From assembly GCF_001447385.1 (NCBI RefSeq), contig NZ_LLWQ01000217.1:1-57964 (forward strand): a stretch of 57,964 nt of DNA. The letters are read 5' to 3'. This stretch comes from Paracoccus sp. MKU1. Its GTDB lineage: Bacteria > Pseudomonadota > Alphaproteobacteria > Rhodobacterales > Rhodobacteraceae. A program made the position numbers and the translations under genes. Below the pieces are notes generated by a model. The model searched no databases, was not told the origin of the DNA, and saw nothing but the letters and a program-made list of their open reading frames with translations. The number at the start of each line of letters is the position of its first letter. Within the stretch, counting starts at the first letter, position 1. Positions 8,031 to 17,086 of this stretch are shown piece by piece.

Positions 8031-9977
8031 ATGTCCCAGATCTCCCTGACCTTTCCCGATGGCAATGCGCGCGACTATCCCGCCGGCGTGACCGCGGCCG
8101 AGGTCGCGGCCTCCATCGCCCCCAGCCTGGCGAAAAACGCCATCTCCGCCAGCCTCGACGGGCGGCATATCGACCTGCAATGGCCGATCACGGCCAGCGG
8201 CCGCATCGCCATCAACACCATGAAGGACAGCGAGCCGGCGCTGGAGCTGATCCGCCACGACCTCGCCCATATCATGGCCCGCGCGGTGCAGGAGCTCTGG
8301 CCGGACGTGAAGGTCACCATCGGCCCGGTGCGCGACCAGGGCTGGTTCTACGACTTCGACCGCGCCGAGCCCTTCACCCCCGAGGATCTGGGCAAGATCG
8401 AGGCGCGGATGAAGCAGATCATCGCCGCCCGCGACCCGGTCCGCACCGAGGTCTGGGACCGCGCCCGCGCGCTGGCCTATTACGAGGACCGGAACGAGCC
8501 CTTCAAGGTCGAGCTGGTGAACCGCATCCCCGAGGGCGAGGACCTGCGGATGTATTGGCATGGCGACTGGCAGGACCTCTGCCGCGGCCCGCATCTGCAA
8601 CATACCGGCCAGGTGCCGGCCGATGCCTTCAAGCTCACCCATGTCGCCGGCGCCTATTGGCTGGGCGACGCCTCGCGGCCGATGCTGCAACGCATCTACG
8701 GCGTGGCCTTCCGCAACCGCGACGACCTCAAGGCGCATCTGACCATGCTGGAGGAGGCTGCCAAGCGCGACCACCGCAAGCTGGGCAAGGAAATGGAACT
8801 CTTCCATTTCCAGGAGGAAGCGCCGGGTATGGTGTTCTGGCACCCGAACGGCTGGTCGATCTATCGCGAGCTGGAGGCCTATATGCGCCGCCGGCTGATC
8901 CGCGCCGATTACAAGGAAATCAAGACACCCCAGGTCGTGGACCGCATCCTGTGGGAGAAATCCGGCCATTGGGAAGCCTATCGCGAGAACATGTTCATCG
9001 TCGAGGTGGACGAGGAAGGCGCCAAGGAAAAGCGCATCAACGCGCTCAAGCCGATGAACTGCCCCTGCCATGTGCAGGTCTACAATCAGGGCCTGAAATC
9101 CTATCGCGACCTGCCGCTGCGGCTGGCCGAATTCGGCTCCTGCCACCGCTACGAACCCTCGGGCGCGATGCACGGGCTGATGCGGGTGCGCGGCTTCGTC
9201 CAGGACGATGCGCATATCTTCTGCACCGAGGACCAGATCGAGGCGGAATGCGCCGGCTTCATCGGGCTTTTGTCCTCGGTCTACAAGGATCTCGGCTTCG
9301 AGAAATTCGACATCAAGCTCTCGACCCGCCCCGACGTGCGCGTGGGCAGCGACGAGATCTGGGACAAGGCCGAGGCGGCGCTGAAAGGCGCCATCGAGCA
9401 TCTGGGCCTGCCCTATGAGGTCAATCCCGGCGACGGCGCCTTCTACGGGCCGAAGCTCGACTTCAAGCTGACCGACGCCATCGGCCGCGAATGGCAATGC
9501 GGCACCTTCCAATGCGACTTCAACCTGCCGCAGCGGCTCGAGGCGGAATATGTCGGCGAGGACGGGGCGAAGCACATGCCGGTCATGCTGCACCGCGCCG
9601 TGCTGGGCAGCTTCGAACGCTTTATCGGCATCCTGATCGAGAACTATTCCGGCAAACTGCCCTTGTGGCTGGCACCGCGCCCGGTGGTGGTCGCCTCGAT
9701 CGTCTCGGGCGCCGACGATTACGTCCACGAGGTCGTGGCCGCCCTGCGCGCGGCCGGGCTACGGGCCGAGGCCGACATCCGCAACGAAAAGATCAACTAC
9801 AAGGTGCGCGAGCATTCGGTCGGCAAGGTGCCGGTCATCATGGCCGCGGGCCTGAAGGAGGTCGAGGAGCGCAGCGTCTCGATCCGCCGGCTCGACCGCC
9901 AGGGCAGCGAAAGCCACGGGCTCGAATCGGCCATCGCCATGCTGCGGGCCGAGGCCACCCCGCCGGATCTGCGCTAA
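8031..9977 (+). CDS. thrS: Threonyl-tRNA synthetase
   Basis: This 648-residue class II synthetase starts at 8031 after GAGGAGGACTCC. It has an N-terminal TGS domain (residues 1-60), an editing domain, the zinc-binding catalytic motif [13 protein letters not shown], motif 2 ([19 protein letters not shown]) and an anticodon-binding C-terminus ([19 protein letters not shown]). It charges tRNA-Thr in the cytosol. No T-box or other leader was found upstream, where copy 1 of the intergenic repeat lies instead. Length and motifs are normal. Confidence 0.97.
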   Translation: MSQISLTFPDGNARDYPAGVTAAEVAASIAPSLAKNAISASLDGRHIDLQWPITASGRIAINTMKDSEPALELIRHDLAHIMARAVQELWPDVKVTIGPVRDQGWFYDFDRAEPFTPEDLGKIEARMKQIIAARDPVRTEVWDRARALAYYEDRNEPFKVELVNRIPEGEDLRMYWHGDWQDLCRGPHLQHTGQVPADAFKLTHVAGAYWLGDASRPMLQRIYGVAFRNRDDLKAHLTMLEEAAKRDHRKLGKEMELFHFQEEAPGMVFWHPNGWSIYRELEAYMRRRLIRADYKEIKTPQVVDRILWEKSGHWEAYRENMFIVEVDEEGAKEKRINALKPMNCPCHVQVYNQGLKSYRDLPLRLAEFGSCHRYEPSGAMHGLMRVRGFVQDDAHIFCTEDQIEAECAGFIGLLSSVYKDLGFEKFDIKLSTRPDVRVGSDEIWDKAEAALKGAIEHLGLPYEVNPGDGAFYGPKLDFKLTDAIGREWQCGTFQCDFNLPQRLEAEYVGEDGAKHMPVMLHRAVLGSFERFIGILIENYSGKLPLWLAPRPVVVASIVSGADDYVHEVVAALRAAGLRAEADIRNEKINYKVREHSVGKVPVIMAAGLKEVEERSVSIRRLDRQGSESHGLESAIAMLRAEATPPDLR

Positions 9978-10011
9978 GCGCCCCGGTTTGGCGACAATTT
10001 GCCGATGCGAA

Positions 10012-10042
10012 CGCGCAAGATGACCCTACGTCATCTTGCGCG
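10012..10042. terminator. Strong 12-bp hairpin after thrS
   Basis: CGCGCAAGATGA (10012-10023) pairs perfectly with TCATCTTGCGCG (10031-10042) around a 7-base loop. It begins 35 bp after the thrS stop. There is no T-run directly after it; a TTTTT lies about 17 bases on. It may be a weak terminator, a processing site or a 3'-end stabiliser. Confidence 0.5.
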
Positions 10043-10203
10043 ATGCATTCGTGCTTGCGTTTTTCAGCGAATCGTTCATCCTCTCGTCCGCGTGAGCACG
10101 ACTTTCTACCGCCTCCCTTCACGGGGCAGCCGGACTTGACGGGAAAGGGCTGCACGGCCCGGGCGCAATCTCGCCCCGGGAGACTTGAAGGAGAGACGGT
10201 AAA

Positions 10204-10410
10204 ATGGCTACCGGCACCGTAAAATGGTTCAACGCCACCAAAGGCTATGGCTTCATCGCGCCCGATGACGGCGGCAAGGACGTGTTCGTCCATATCTCGG
10301 CGGTCGAGCGTGCCGGCCTGACCGGCCTGAACGACAATCAGAAGATCGCCTACGAACTGCAATCGGGCCGCGATGGCCGCAGCTCGGCCTCGGATCTGAA
10401 GCTGCTCTGA
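10204..10410 (+). CDS. Cold-shock domain protein (CspA family)
   Basis: This 68-residue single cold-shock domain binds single-stranded RNA/DNA through RNP1 (KGYGFIAP) and RNP2 (DVFVHIS). It starts [20 protein letters not shown] after AAGGAGAGACGGTAAA. The 226-bp upstream gap can form GC-rich hairpins (for example CCCGGGCG with CGCCCCGGG around 10159-10181), typical of long csp leaders that control translation. It is followed by a clear terminator. Which csp paralogue this is cannot be told. Confidence 0.95.
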   Translation: MATGTVKWFNATKGYGFIAPDDGGKDVFVHISAVERAGLTGLNDNQKIAYELQSGRDGRSSASDLKLL

Positions 10411-10434
10411 TTCGGCAGCACCCGGAATTGGAAC

Positions 10435-10464
10435 CGGCCGGCCCCGCAAGGCGCCGGCCGTTTT
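10435..10464 (+). terminator. Rho-independent terminator of the cold-shock gene
   Basis: The stem CGGCCGGC (10435-10442) / GCCGGCCG (10453-10460) has a 10-base loop and is followed immediately by TTTTC. Confidence 0.85.
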
Positions 10465-10493
10465 CATTCGCCCCCCTCCGGCTTCTTCCGTGT

Positions 10494-10560
10494 CCAAATA
10501 TCCCGGGGGACGCGAGGCCTGCCCCGTCGAGGGGCCGGCCTCGCGGGGGGCAGAGCCCCC
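10494..10560. repeat. Intergenic repeat (copy 2)
   Basis: The copy starts with CCAAATATCCCGGGGG. It continues with a 14-bp stem GCGAGGCCTGCCCC (10512-10525) / GGGGCCGGCCTCGC (10531-10544) with one mismatch and loop GTCGA, then GGGGGC-AGA-GCCCCC (10546-10560). The loop-proximal CCCC-GTCGA-GGGG is identical to copy 3 at 25211, while the outer stem differs. Confidence 0.85.
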
Positions 10561-10618
10561 TTCCCACCTTCGCCGCAAGCCACTATCTCGAAGCCCGGAA
10601 CCGAAACGGGGCGACGGA

Positions 10619-12079
10619 ATGAACCTGGCCGAACATGTGCTGCGCGCGGGGCTTGCCATGCCGGACAAGCTGGCCATGTCGGTCTTGGGCCTCGGCCGTG
10701 CCGACCGCTGGTCGCATGCCCGGCTGCGCCAGGCGGTGCTGGGCACCGCGACCGGCCTTCTGCAATCCGGCCTCGAACCCGGAGACCGGCTGCTGATGCG
10801 GCTGGGCAACAATCCCGGCTTCCCGGTGACCTATCTCGGCGCCATCGCCGCCGGTATCGTGCCGGTCCCGACCTCGCCGATGCTGACCGCGCCCGAGATC
10901 GGCAAGATCGCCGCCGCGATCCGCCCGGCGATGATCGTCGCCGACCAGGGCATCGCCCTGCCCGACCATCCGGCACCGGTGCTGGACGCCGCCCGGCTCG
11001 CCGATTTCGCCGCGCTGCCGCCGGTCGAATTCGCACAGGCCGCGCCCGACGACCTGGCCTATATCGTCTTCACCTCGGGCACCTCCGGCCAGCCGCGCGC
11101 CGTCTGCCACGCCCATCGCGCCATCCTTGCCCGCCGGATGATGTTCGACGGCTGGTATGGCCTCACCGCCCAGGACCGGCTGCTGCATGCCGGCGCCTTC
11201 AACTGGACCTTCACCCTCGGCACCGGGCTCATGGACCCCTGGACCGTCGGCGCCACGGCGCTGATCCCGGCCGAAGGCGTCGCGCCCGAACAGATCCCGC
11301 TGATCGCCGCCCGCCACGGCGCCACCATCCTCGCCGCCGCGCCCGGCGTCTTTCGCCGCATGCTGCGCGCCGACTGGAGGCCCTGGGCCGGGCTGCGCCA
11401 TGGTCTCACCGCCGGCGAGCGGCTCGATCCCGGATTGCGCCGCGACTGGCAGGCGCGCACCGGCGCCGACCTGCACGAGGCGATGGGCATGTCGGAATGC
11501 TCGACCTTCCTGTCCGGCAGCCCGGCCAGGCCGGCGCCCGAGGGCACGGCCGGCTTCCCCCAGCCCGGCCGGCGCATCGCCATCCTCGACGATAGCGGCG
11601 CACCGGGCCAAGGCCCCGGCATCCTGGCCGTGCACCGCTCCGACCCCGGCCTGTTCCTGGGCTATCTCGACCAGCCCGAGGAGACCGCCGCCCGCTTCCG
11701 GGGCGACTGGTTCCTGACCGGCGACCTTGCCGAGGCCACGCCCGAGGGCGCGATCCGCACCCTGGGCCGCGCCGACGACATGATGAATGCCGGCGGCTTC
11801 CGCGTCGCGCCGGGCGAGGTCGAGGACGCGCTTTCCGCCCTGCCCGACGCCGGCGACGTCGCCGCCGCCGAGCTGCCGGTGGGACCCGGCACGAGCATCA
11901 TCGCCGCCTTTTGGACCGGCCCCGCCACGGCCGAGGCGATGCGGCAGCAAGCCGAGGCGCGGCTGGCGCGTTACAAGCAGCCGCGCGAATACATCCGCCT
12001 GCCCGCCCTGCCCCGCACGCCGACGGGCAAGATCAACCGCCGCGCCCTGCGCGAGGCCCATCGCAAGGACCAGCCATGA
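10619..12079 (+). CDS. AMP-dependent acyl-CoA synthetase / ligase (ANL superfamily)
   Basis: This 486-residue enzyme activates a carboxylic acid as acyl-adenylate and then acyl-CoA. The P-loop-like motif VFTSGTSGQPRAVCHAH, the EAMGMSE motif, TGDL and a C-terminal PTGKINR lysine motif are all in order. It is shorter than the usual 520-560 residues, and its FNWTF segment resembles benzoate/aryl-CoA ligases. The substrate is not predictable from sequence. The start at 10619 lies soon after repeat copy 2. The gene overlaps the following DsbA-like gene by ATGA, so the two are translationally coupled. Confidence 0.88.
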   Translation: MNLAEHVLRAGLAMPDKLAMSVLGLGRADRWSHARLRQAVLGTATGLLQSGLEPGDRLLMRLGNNPGFPVTYLGAIAAGIVPVPTSPMLTAPEIGKIAAAIRPAMIVADQGIALPDHPAPVLDAARLADFAALPPVEFAQAAPDDLAYIVFTSGTSGQPRAVCHAHRAILARRMMFDGWYGLTAQDRLLHAGAFNWTFTLGTGLMDPWTVGATALIPAEGVAPEQIPLIAARHGATILAAAPGVFRRMLRADWRPWAGLRHGLTAGERLDPGLRRDWQARTGADLHEAMGMSECSTFLSGSPARPAPEGTAGFPQPGRRIAILDDSGAPGQGPGILAVHRSDPGLFLGYLDQPEETAARFRGDWFLTGDLAEATPEGAIRTLGRADDMMNAGGFRVAPGEVEDALSALPDAGDVAAAELPVGPGTSIIAAFWTGPATAEAMRQQAEARLARYKQPREYIRLPALPRTPTGKINRRALREAHRKDQP

Positions 12080-12732
12080 CCGAACCGCTTCCCGGCCAGA
12101 TCCGCCTCGACATCTTCGCCGACCCGGTCTGCCCCTGGTGCCTGATCGGCAAGGCCGAGCTGGACCGGGCGCTGGAAAGCCGCCCCGCCCACCCCTTCGC
12201 CATCACCTGGCAGCCCTTTCGCCTCGATCCGCAGATGCCGCAGGCCGGGATGGATTACGTCGCCTACATGAAGATGAAATTCACCGACGAGAAGGGCATC
12301 ATCGCCGCCATGAAGCCGGTGATGGAGGCCAGCGAGCGGCTGGGCCTGTGGATCAACCCCTCGTTGATCGAGCGGGTGCCGAACACGCTCGACGCCCACC
12401 GCCTGCTCTACTGGGCCGGGCTTGAGGGCGTGCAGACCCCGGTCATGTCCGGCCTGATGCGGGCGCATTGGCGCGAGGGCCGGAACATCTCGAACCCGGA
12501 CGTTCTGGTCGAGATCGGCGAGAAGGCCGGGATGGACGGCCGGATGATCCGCCGCCTGCTCGCCACGGCCGAGGACCGCGACCAGATCGCCAGCCGCGAG
12601 CTGCATGCCCGGCAACGCGGCATCAACTCGGTGCCGACCTTCATCGTCGCCGACACCCATGTCGTGACCGGCGCGCAGCCGGCCAGCCTGTGGCAGAACG
12701 TCATCGACGAGCTGGCCGGCGGGCAGCAATAG
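12076..12732 (+). CDS. DsbA-family (FrnE-like) thiol oxidoreductase
   Basis: This 218-residue cytosolic thioredoxin-fold protein has an inserted helical domain and the active site DPVCPWC near residue 18. It matches the 2-hydroxychromene-2-carboxylate isomerase/FrnE branch of the DsbA family (GINSVPTFIVADTHVVTGAQ is the cis-Pro region). It has no signal peptide. The start codon overlaps the stop of the acyl-CoA ligase. The role in the operon is unknown; possibilities are disulfide chemistry or glutathione-dependent isomerisation of an aromatic intermediate. Confidence 0.88.
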   Translation: MTEPLPGQIRLDIFADPVCPWCLIGKAELDRALESRPAHPFAITWQPFRLDPQMPQAGMDYVAYMKMKFTDEKGIIAAMKPVMEASERLGLWINPSLIERVPNTLDAHRLLYWAGLEGVQTPVMSGLMRAHWREGRNISNPDVLVEIGEKAGMDGRMIRRLLATAEDRDQIASRELHARQRGINSVPTFIVADTHVVTGAQPASLWQNVIDELAGGQQ

Positions 12733-12899
12733 CCTGCCCCCACAGGTTGCGCGGGCCGTGCGCGCGCCCGCAAGATCTGGAAATCGGCGCCGGTTTCGCC
12801 TATATTCATACCTCTCATGTTTTTCCGACTCCAACCGGGCGGGCGCGGCTGTATAAGACCCGCTCGCCCCGATTCCGACCCTAGCCAAGGACGCCCGCC

Positions 12900-15164
12900 A
12901 TGAGCCGATTCTCCGCCCCTATCGCCGAGCAGATCTGGGACATGAAGTATCGGCTCAAGGACGCCGAGGGCCAGCCGATCGACCTGTCGGTCGAGGACAG
13001 CTGGCGCCGCGTCGCCCGCGACCTCGCCCGCGTCGAGAAGGAGCCGGCGCTGTGGGAGGACCGCTTCTATGCCGCGCTGGAGGATTTCAAGTTCCTGCCC
13101 GCCGGCCGCATCCTGGCCGGCGCCGGCACCGGGCGCGAGGTGACGCTGTTCAACTGCTTCGTCATGGGCACGATCCCCGACAGCATGGCCGGCATCTTCG
13201 ACATGCTCAAGGAGGCCGCGCTGACCATGCAGCAGGGCGGCGGCATCGGCTATGACTTCAGCACCATCCGCCCGCGCGGCGCCGAGGTGAAGGGCGTGGC
13301 CGCCGACGCCTCGGGGCCGCTGTCCTTCATGGATGTCTGGGACGCCATGTGCCGCACCATCATGTCGGCGGGCTCGCGCCGCGGCGCGATGATGGCCACC
13401 ATGCGCTGCGACCATCCCGACATCGAGGCCTTCATCGAGGCCAAGCAGGACAGCGCCCGGCTGCGCATGTTCAACCTGTCGGTGCTGGTGACGGACGCCT
13501 TCATGCAGGCGGTCAAGGCGGATGCCTCCTGGGACCTGCAATTCGACGGCAAGGTCTATCACACCGTGCGGGCGCGCGACCTGTGGAACCGCATCATGCG
13601 CGCGACCTATGACTATGCCGAACCGGGCGTGATCTTCATCGACCGCATCAACCAGCAGAACAACCTGAACTATGCCGAGACCATCGCGGCGACCAATCCC
13701 TGCGGCGAACAGCCCCTGCCGCCCTATGGCGCCTGCCTCCTGGGCTCGGTCAACCTGGCCCGGCTGGTCGAGGCGCCCTTCACCGCCGATGCGCGCCTGA
13801 ACCCCGAGGCGCTGGACGAACTGGTCCGCACCGCGGTGCGGATGATGGACAACGTCGTCGACGCCTCGAAATTCCCGCTGCCCCAGCAGGCGGCCGAGGC
13901 GCAGGCCAAGCGCCGCATCGGCCTGGGCGTCACCGGGCTGGCCGATGCGCTGCTGATGCTGGGCCTGCGCTATGGCGCGGCGGATGCGGTCGAGCAGACG
14001 CGGGCCTGGATGAAGGCCATCGCGCGTTCCGCCTATCTCGCCTCGGTCGATCTCGCCCGCGAAAAGGGCGCCTTCCCGCTGTTCGATGCGAAGAAATACC
14101 TCGCTTCGGGCTTCATGCAGCGCATGGATGCGGATCTGCGCGAGGCGGTGGCGCAACACGGCATCCGCAACGCGCTGCTGACCAGCATCGCGCCGACCGG
14201 GACGATCAGCCTCTATGCCGGCAATGTCAGCTCGGGCATCGAGCCGGTCTTTGCCTATGCCTATACCCGCAAGGTGCTGCAAAAGGACGGCTCGCGCACC
14301 GAGGAAGAGGTCGTCGATTACGCCGTGCAGATGTGGCGCGACCTGAAGGGCGACGCGCCCCTGCCCGATTGTTTCGTCAACGCCCAGACCCTGGCACCGC
14401 TGGACCATGTCGCGATGCAGGCGGCGGCGCAGGAATGGGTGGACAGCTCGATCTCCAAGACCATCAACTGCCCCGAGGACATTTCCTTCGAGGATTTCAA
14501 GGACGTCTACCTGGCCGCCTGGGACAAGGGCTGCAAGGGCTGCACCACCTATCGCCCGAACGACGTCACCGGCTCGGTCCTGTCGGTCAGCGAAAAGACC
14601 GATGCCGCGCCGCAAGCCGACAAGGGCGCCGACGTGGTCTACCTGACCGAGCCGCTGGAGCGGCCGGCGGCGCTGGAGGGCGCGACCTACAAGCTGAAAT
14701 TCCCCGGCAGCGAGCATGCGATCTACATCACCATCAACGACATCGTGCAGGGCGGGCATCGCCGGCCGTTCGAGGTGTTCATCAACTCGAAGAACATGGA
14801 GCATTTCGCCTGGACCGTGGCGCTGACGCGGATGATCTCGGCCGTGTTCCGGCGCGGCGGCGACGTGTCCTTCGTGGTCGAGGAGTTGAAGGCGGTCTTC
14901 GACCCGCGCGGCGGCGCCTGGATCGAGGGGCGCTACGTGCCCTCGATTCTCGCCGCCATCGGCGGGGTGATCGAGCGGCACATGATCGCCACCGGCTTCC
15001 TGGCCGGCGAGGGCATGGGGCTGAAATCCGATCCCAAGGCCGAAGTGATGGCGGTGGGCGAACGCCCGCGCGGTCCGGCCTGCCCGGCTTGCGGCCAATA
15101 CGGCATGCGCATGATCGAGGGCTGCATGACCTGCCCCTCCTGCGGCCATTCGAAATGCGGCTGA
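12900..15164 (+). CDS. nrdJ: Class II (adenosylcobalamin-dependent) ribonucleotide reductase
   Basis: This 754-residue protein reduces ribonucleotides to deoxyribonucleotides using B12 instead of the oxygen-dependent radical subunit, so it works at any oxygen level. Visible landmarks are the N-terminal LFNCF, QQGGGIGYDFSTIRPRG, the active-site ATNPCGEQPLPPYGACLLGS, SIAPTGTISLYAGNVSSGIE and a C-terminal zinc-ribbon-like CPACG...CPSCGHSKCG that probably carries the redox cysteines. Paracoccus denitrificans is known to hold class I, II and III enzymes. I see no cobalamin riboswitch in the 167-bp upstream gap. Confidence 0.95.
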   Translation: MSRFSAPIAEQIWDMKYRLKDAEGQPIDLSVEDSWRRVARDLARVEKEPALWEDRFYAALEDFKFLPAGRILAGAGTGREVTLFNCFVMGTIPDSMAGIFDMLKEAALTMQQGGGIGYDFSTIRPRGAEVKGVAADASGPLSFMDVWDAMCRTIMSAGSRRGAMMATMRCDHPDIEAFIEAKQDSARLRMFNLSVLVTDAFMQAVKADASWDLQFDGKVYHTVRARDLWNRIMRATYDYAEPGVIFIDRINQQNNLNYAETIAATNPCGEQPLPPYGACLLGSVNLARLVEAPFTADARLNPEALDELVRTAVRMMDNVVDASKFPLPQQAAEAQAKRRIGLGVTGLADALLMLGLRYGAADAVEQTRAWMKAIARSAYLASVDLAREKGAFPLFDAKKYLASGFMQRMDADLREAVAQHGIRNALLTSIAPTGTISLYAGNVSSGIEPVFAYAYTRKVLQKDGSRTEEEVVDYAVQMWRDLKGDAPLPDCFVNAQTLAPLDHVAMQAAAQEWVDSSISKTINCPEDISFEDFKDVYLAAWDKGCKGCTTYRPNDVTGSVLSVSEKTDAAPQADKGADVVYLTEPLERPAALEGATYKLKFPGSEHAIYITINDIVQGGHRRPFEVFINSKNMEHFAWTVALTRMISAVFRRGGDVSFVVEELKAVFDPRGGAWIEGRYVPSILAAIGGVIERHMIATGFLAGEGMGLKSDPKAEVMAVGERPRGPACPACGQYGMRMIEGCMTCPSCGHSKCG

Positions 15165-15258
15165 CCGGCGCGGCCCGGCGCATCTTTCTGCCGGGCCGCA
15201 AACCGCATCTGGCGAAACTGCGTCAAAGGTGTAGCCTTGTGATTGCAGGAAGGAGCAG

Positions 15259-16812
15259 ATGCGCATGTCCCGAAAGACCGCCCGCTATGTGATCGTCCCC
15301 GACGACAACGTCTTCAACGACAGCATGGAGACCACCAGTTTCCGACTGTTTCGTGCCATGCATCGGCAGCTGTTCCGCGCAGCCGGCGCAAAGCCGGCAA
15401 GCAGCACGGCGCAGGGCGCCTGCGAGGGATCGGCGCCGGCGGTGCGGCCGCGCCTGCGGCTGCTGGACACCGAGGTCGGCCGCATCCGGTTGCTCGATTC
15501 GATCGGCGAGAACGAGGCATCGCTCGTCAGCATGACACCCGAGCAGGCGCGCGAATTGCAACGCGCCTATCCCGGGCTGCGCGTGCGGCGTGAGTTGCGG
15601 CTTTATCCGCTGCGCTACGGCCAGATGAACATCATCCGCAAGGAGGCGAAGCCCGCCGCCTTCCGCTCGGCCAAGGAGCTTGAGCTGCGCTGCGTCGATG
15701 CGGCCAGCGGCAAGCCGGTCGCCGGGGTCTCGGTGGTGGTGGTGCTGGACAGCCGGCGCGGCTTCGGCATCTCGGATGCGGTGACGGACAAGGACGGCCG
15801 GTTCCGCACGCCTTTGCCCGCCGGCCAGACCCGGATCGACGCGGTGATCTGCCAGCCCTTCTCCGACCATTGGCCCGGCGGGGACGAGAACATCCCTGTC
15901 AAGGAGGAGGGCCTGACCGAGCTGACTCTGTCGCTGGTGCCGATCCAGGCGGATTTCCAGGACGGGCTGGAGCGGATGCTGGCGCCGGCGAAAAAACCCG
16001 ACGGCCGCGGCGTCAGGGTCGCCATCGTCGATACCGGCGTCGATCCCGCCAAGGGACTGAACCTGGAACGCGGGCTGAACACCACCGGCACCGAACCCGC
16101 CGACGAATGGTTCGACAACGGCACCGGCCATGGCACCCATGTCGCCGGCATCGTGGCGCGGGTCGCGCCCGCGGTCGTGCTGCATTCCTATCGCGTTTTC
16201 GAAAAGGGCGACGGCGGGGCCAGCGAATTCGCCATCGCCCGCGCCATCCGCCAGGCGATCGAGGACGGCTGCGACATCATCAACCTGAGCCTCGGCCAGT
16301 CCTCGGAGCCGATTTCGATCTCGCGCGAGGTGCGGCGGGCGCGCGCCATGGGCGTGGTCTGCATCGCGGCGGCCGGCAACGACTACATGTCGCCCGTCTC
16401 ATACCCGGCGCGCTCGGGCGTGGTGGCGGCGGTTTCGGCCGGCGGCATGCTGGACGCCTGGCCCGAGGGCGCGATCACCGGCCGGAACGTCGCAGACGAC
16501 CCTGCCCCCATCCAGGACCGCTTTTTTGCCAGATTCAGCAATATCGGCCCGGAAGTGGACTTTATCGGACCGGGGGTGGGGATTATATCTTGGGTCAACA
16601 AGACCTCGAAAGGGGTGATGGACGGCACCTCGATGGCCTGTCCCGCCGTGGCCGGGCTGGTGGCGCGATTGCTGTCCCGCACCCCCGAGATCCTTTCGGC
16701 AGAGCGCAACCAGCAGCGTTCTGACGACATTATGAAGATGGCGAACAGCCACGCCGTTCCGATCGGTTTCGGCCCCGAATACGAAGGCGCCGGCCTGATC
16801 GACCAGAGATGA
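15259..16812 (+). CDS. Cytosolic subtilisin-like (S8) serine protease
   Basis: This 517-residue protein starts after AGGAAGGAG. Its order is: an N-terminal region (1-120) with a propeptide-like beta-alpha-beta pattern (RYVIVPDDNV, then SMTPEQARELQRAYPGLRVR); a beta-sandwich resembling a carboxypeptidase-regulatory domain (140-228); and a peptidase S8 catalytic domain (250-515). The triad is visible: Asp258 in AIVDTGVD, His291 in GTGHGTHVAG and Ser458 in DGTSMACPA, with Asn374 in AAAGND as the oxyanion residue. There is no signal peptide or membrane anchor, unlike most subtilases, so it should act inside the cell. It is followed within 20 bp by a small propeptide-like gene and then a nuclease. 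Confidence 0.93.
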   Translation: MRMSRKTARYVIVPDDNVFNDSMETTSFRLFRAMHRQLFRAAGAKPASSTAQGACEGSAPAVRPRLRLLDTEVGRIRLLDSIGENEASLVSMTPEQARELQRAYPGLRVRRELRLYPLRYGQMNIIRKEAKPAAFRSAKELELRCVDAASGKPVAGVSVVVVLDSRRGFGISDAVTDKDGRFRTPLPAGQTRIDAVICQPFSDHWPGGDENIPVKEEGLTELTLSLVPIQADFQDGLERMLAPAKKPDGRGVRVAIVDTGVDPAKGLNLERGLNTTGTEPADEWFDNGTGHGTHVAGIVARVAPAVVLHSYRVFEKGDGGASEFAIARAIRQAIEDGCDIINLSLGQSSEPISISREVRRARAMGVVCIAAAGNDYMSPVSYPARSGVVAAVSAGGMLDAWPEGAITGRNVADDPAPIQDRFFARFSNIGPEVDFIGPGVGIISWVNKTSKGVMDGTSMACPAVAGLVARLLSRTPEILSAERNQQRSDDIMKMANSHAVPIGFGPEYEGAGLIDQR

Positions 16813-16831
16813 TGGCCCAGAGGTGATGACC

Positions 16832-17086
16832 ATGAAGGCGCAACACAAGAAGTCCCCGAGCTGCGTGCTCGTCTATTCCGATGACCGCGACCCCAGCCGC
16901 GAGGAAACCGCCGAGGTGCTGGACCAGTTGAAGCCGCTGCCCGCCGAAGAGGTCGTGCCGGGCACCATCCGGGTCAAGGGCAGCATGACCGAGGTGCGCA
17001 AATGCCTGGGCGATCTTGCGCATTGGCAATTGGCGCAGGAAAAGATCTTCCGGCTCAATCCCCCGCACAAGGCGCAGCTGCGCTGA
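16832..17086 (+). CDS. Small protein resembling a subtilisin propeptide / I9 inhibitor
   Basis: This 84-residue protein starts at 16832, where GAGGTGAT gives ideal Shine-Dalgarno spacing; GTG at 16823 and ATG at 16826 are alternatives. I recognise no named family. The predicted order of strand (CVLVYSDD), helix (REETAEVLDQL), strand (GTIRVKGS), helix (TEVRKCLGDLAHW) and strand (EKIFRL) matches the ferredoxin-like fold of subtilisin propeptides. This suggests an in-trans inhibitor or folding chaperone for the protease encoded just upstream; it is inference. Its stop overlaps the nuclease start as TGATG, so the genes are coupled. Confidence 0.75.
   Translation: MKAQHKKSPSCVLVYSDDRDPSREETAEVLDQLKPLPAEEVVPGTIRVKGSMTEVRKCLGDLAHWQLAQEKIFRLNPPHKAQLR

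Noticed and set aside
7184..9418. A 744-residue plus-strand frame over the hydrolase and thrS
   Set aside because: It crosses two well-supported genes in the wrong frame and shows Arg/Pro/Gly-rich shadow composition.
12733..12899. Cobalamin riboswitch upstream of nrdJ
   Set aside because: No B12-box or matching stem arrangement could be found in the 167-bp gap.
12408..15266. A 952-residue open frame opposite nrdJ
   Set aside because: Long antisense frames are expected at this GC content; nrdJ on the plus strand has all family motifs.
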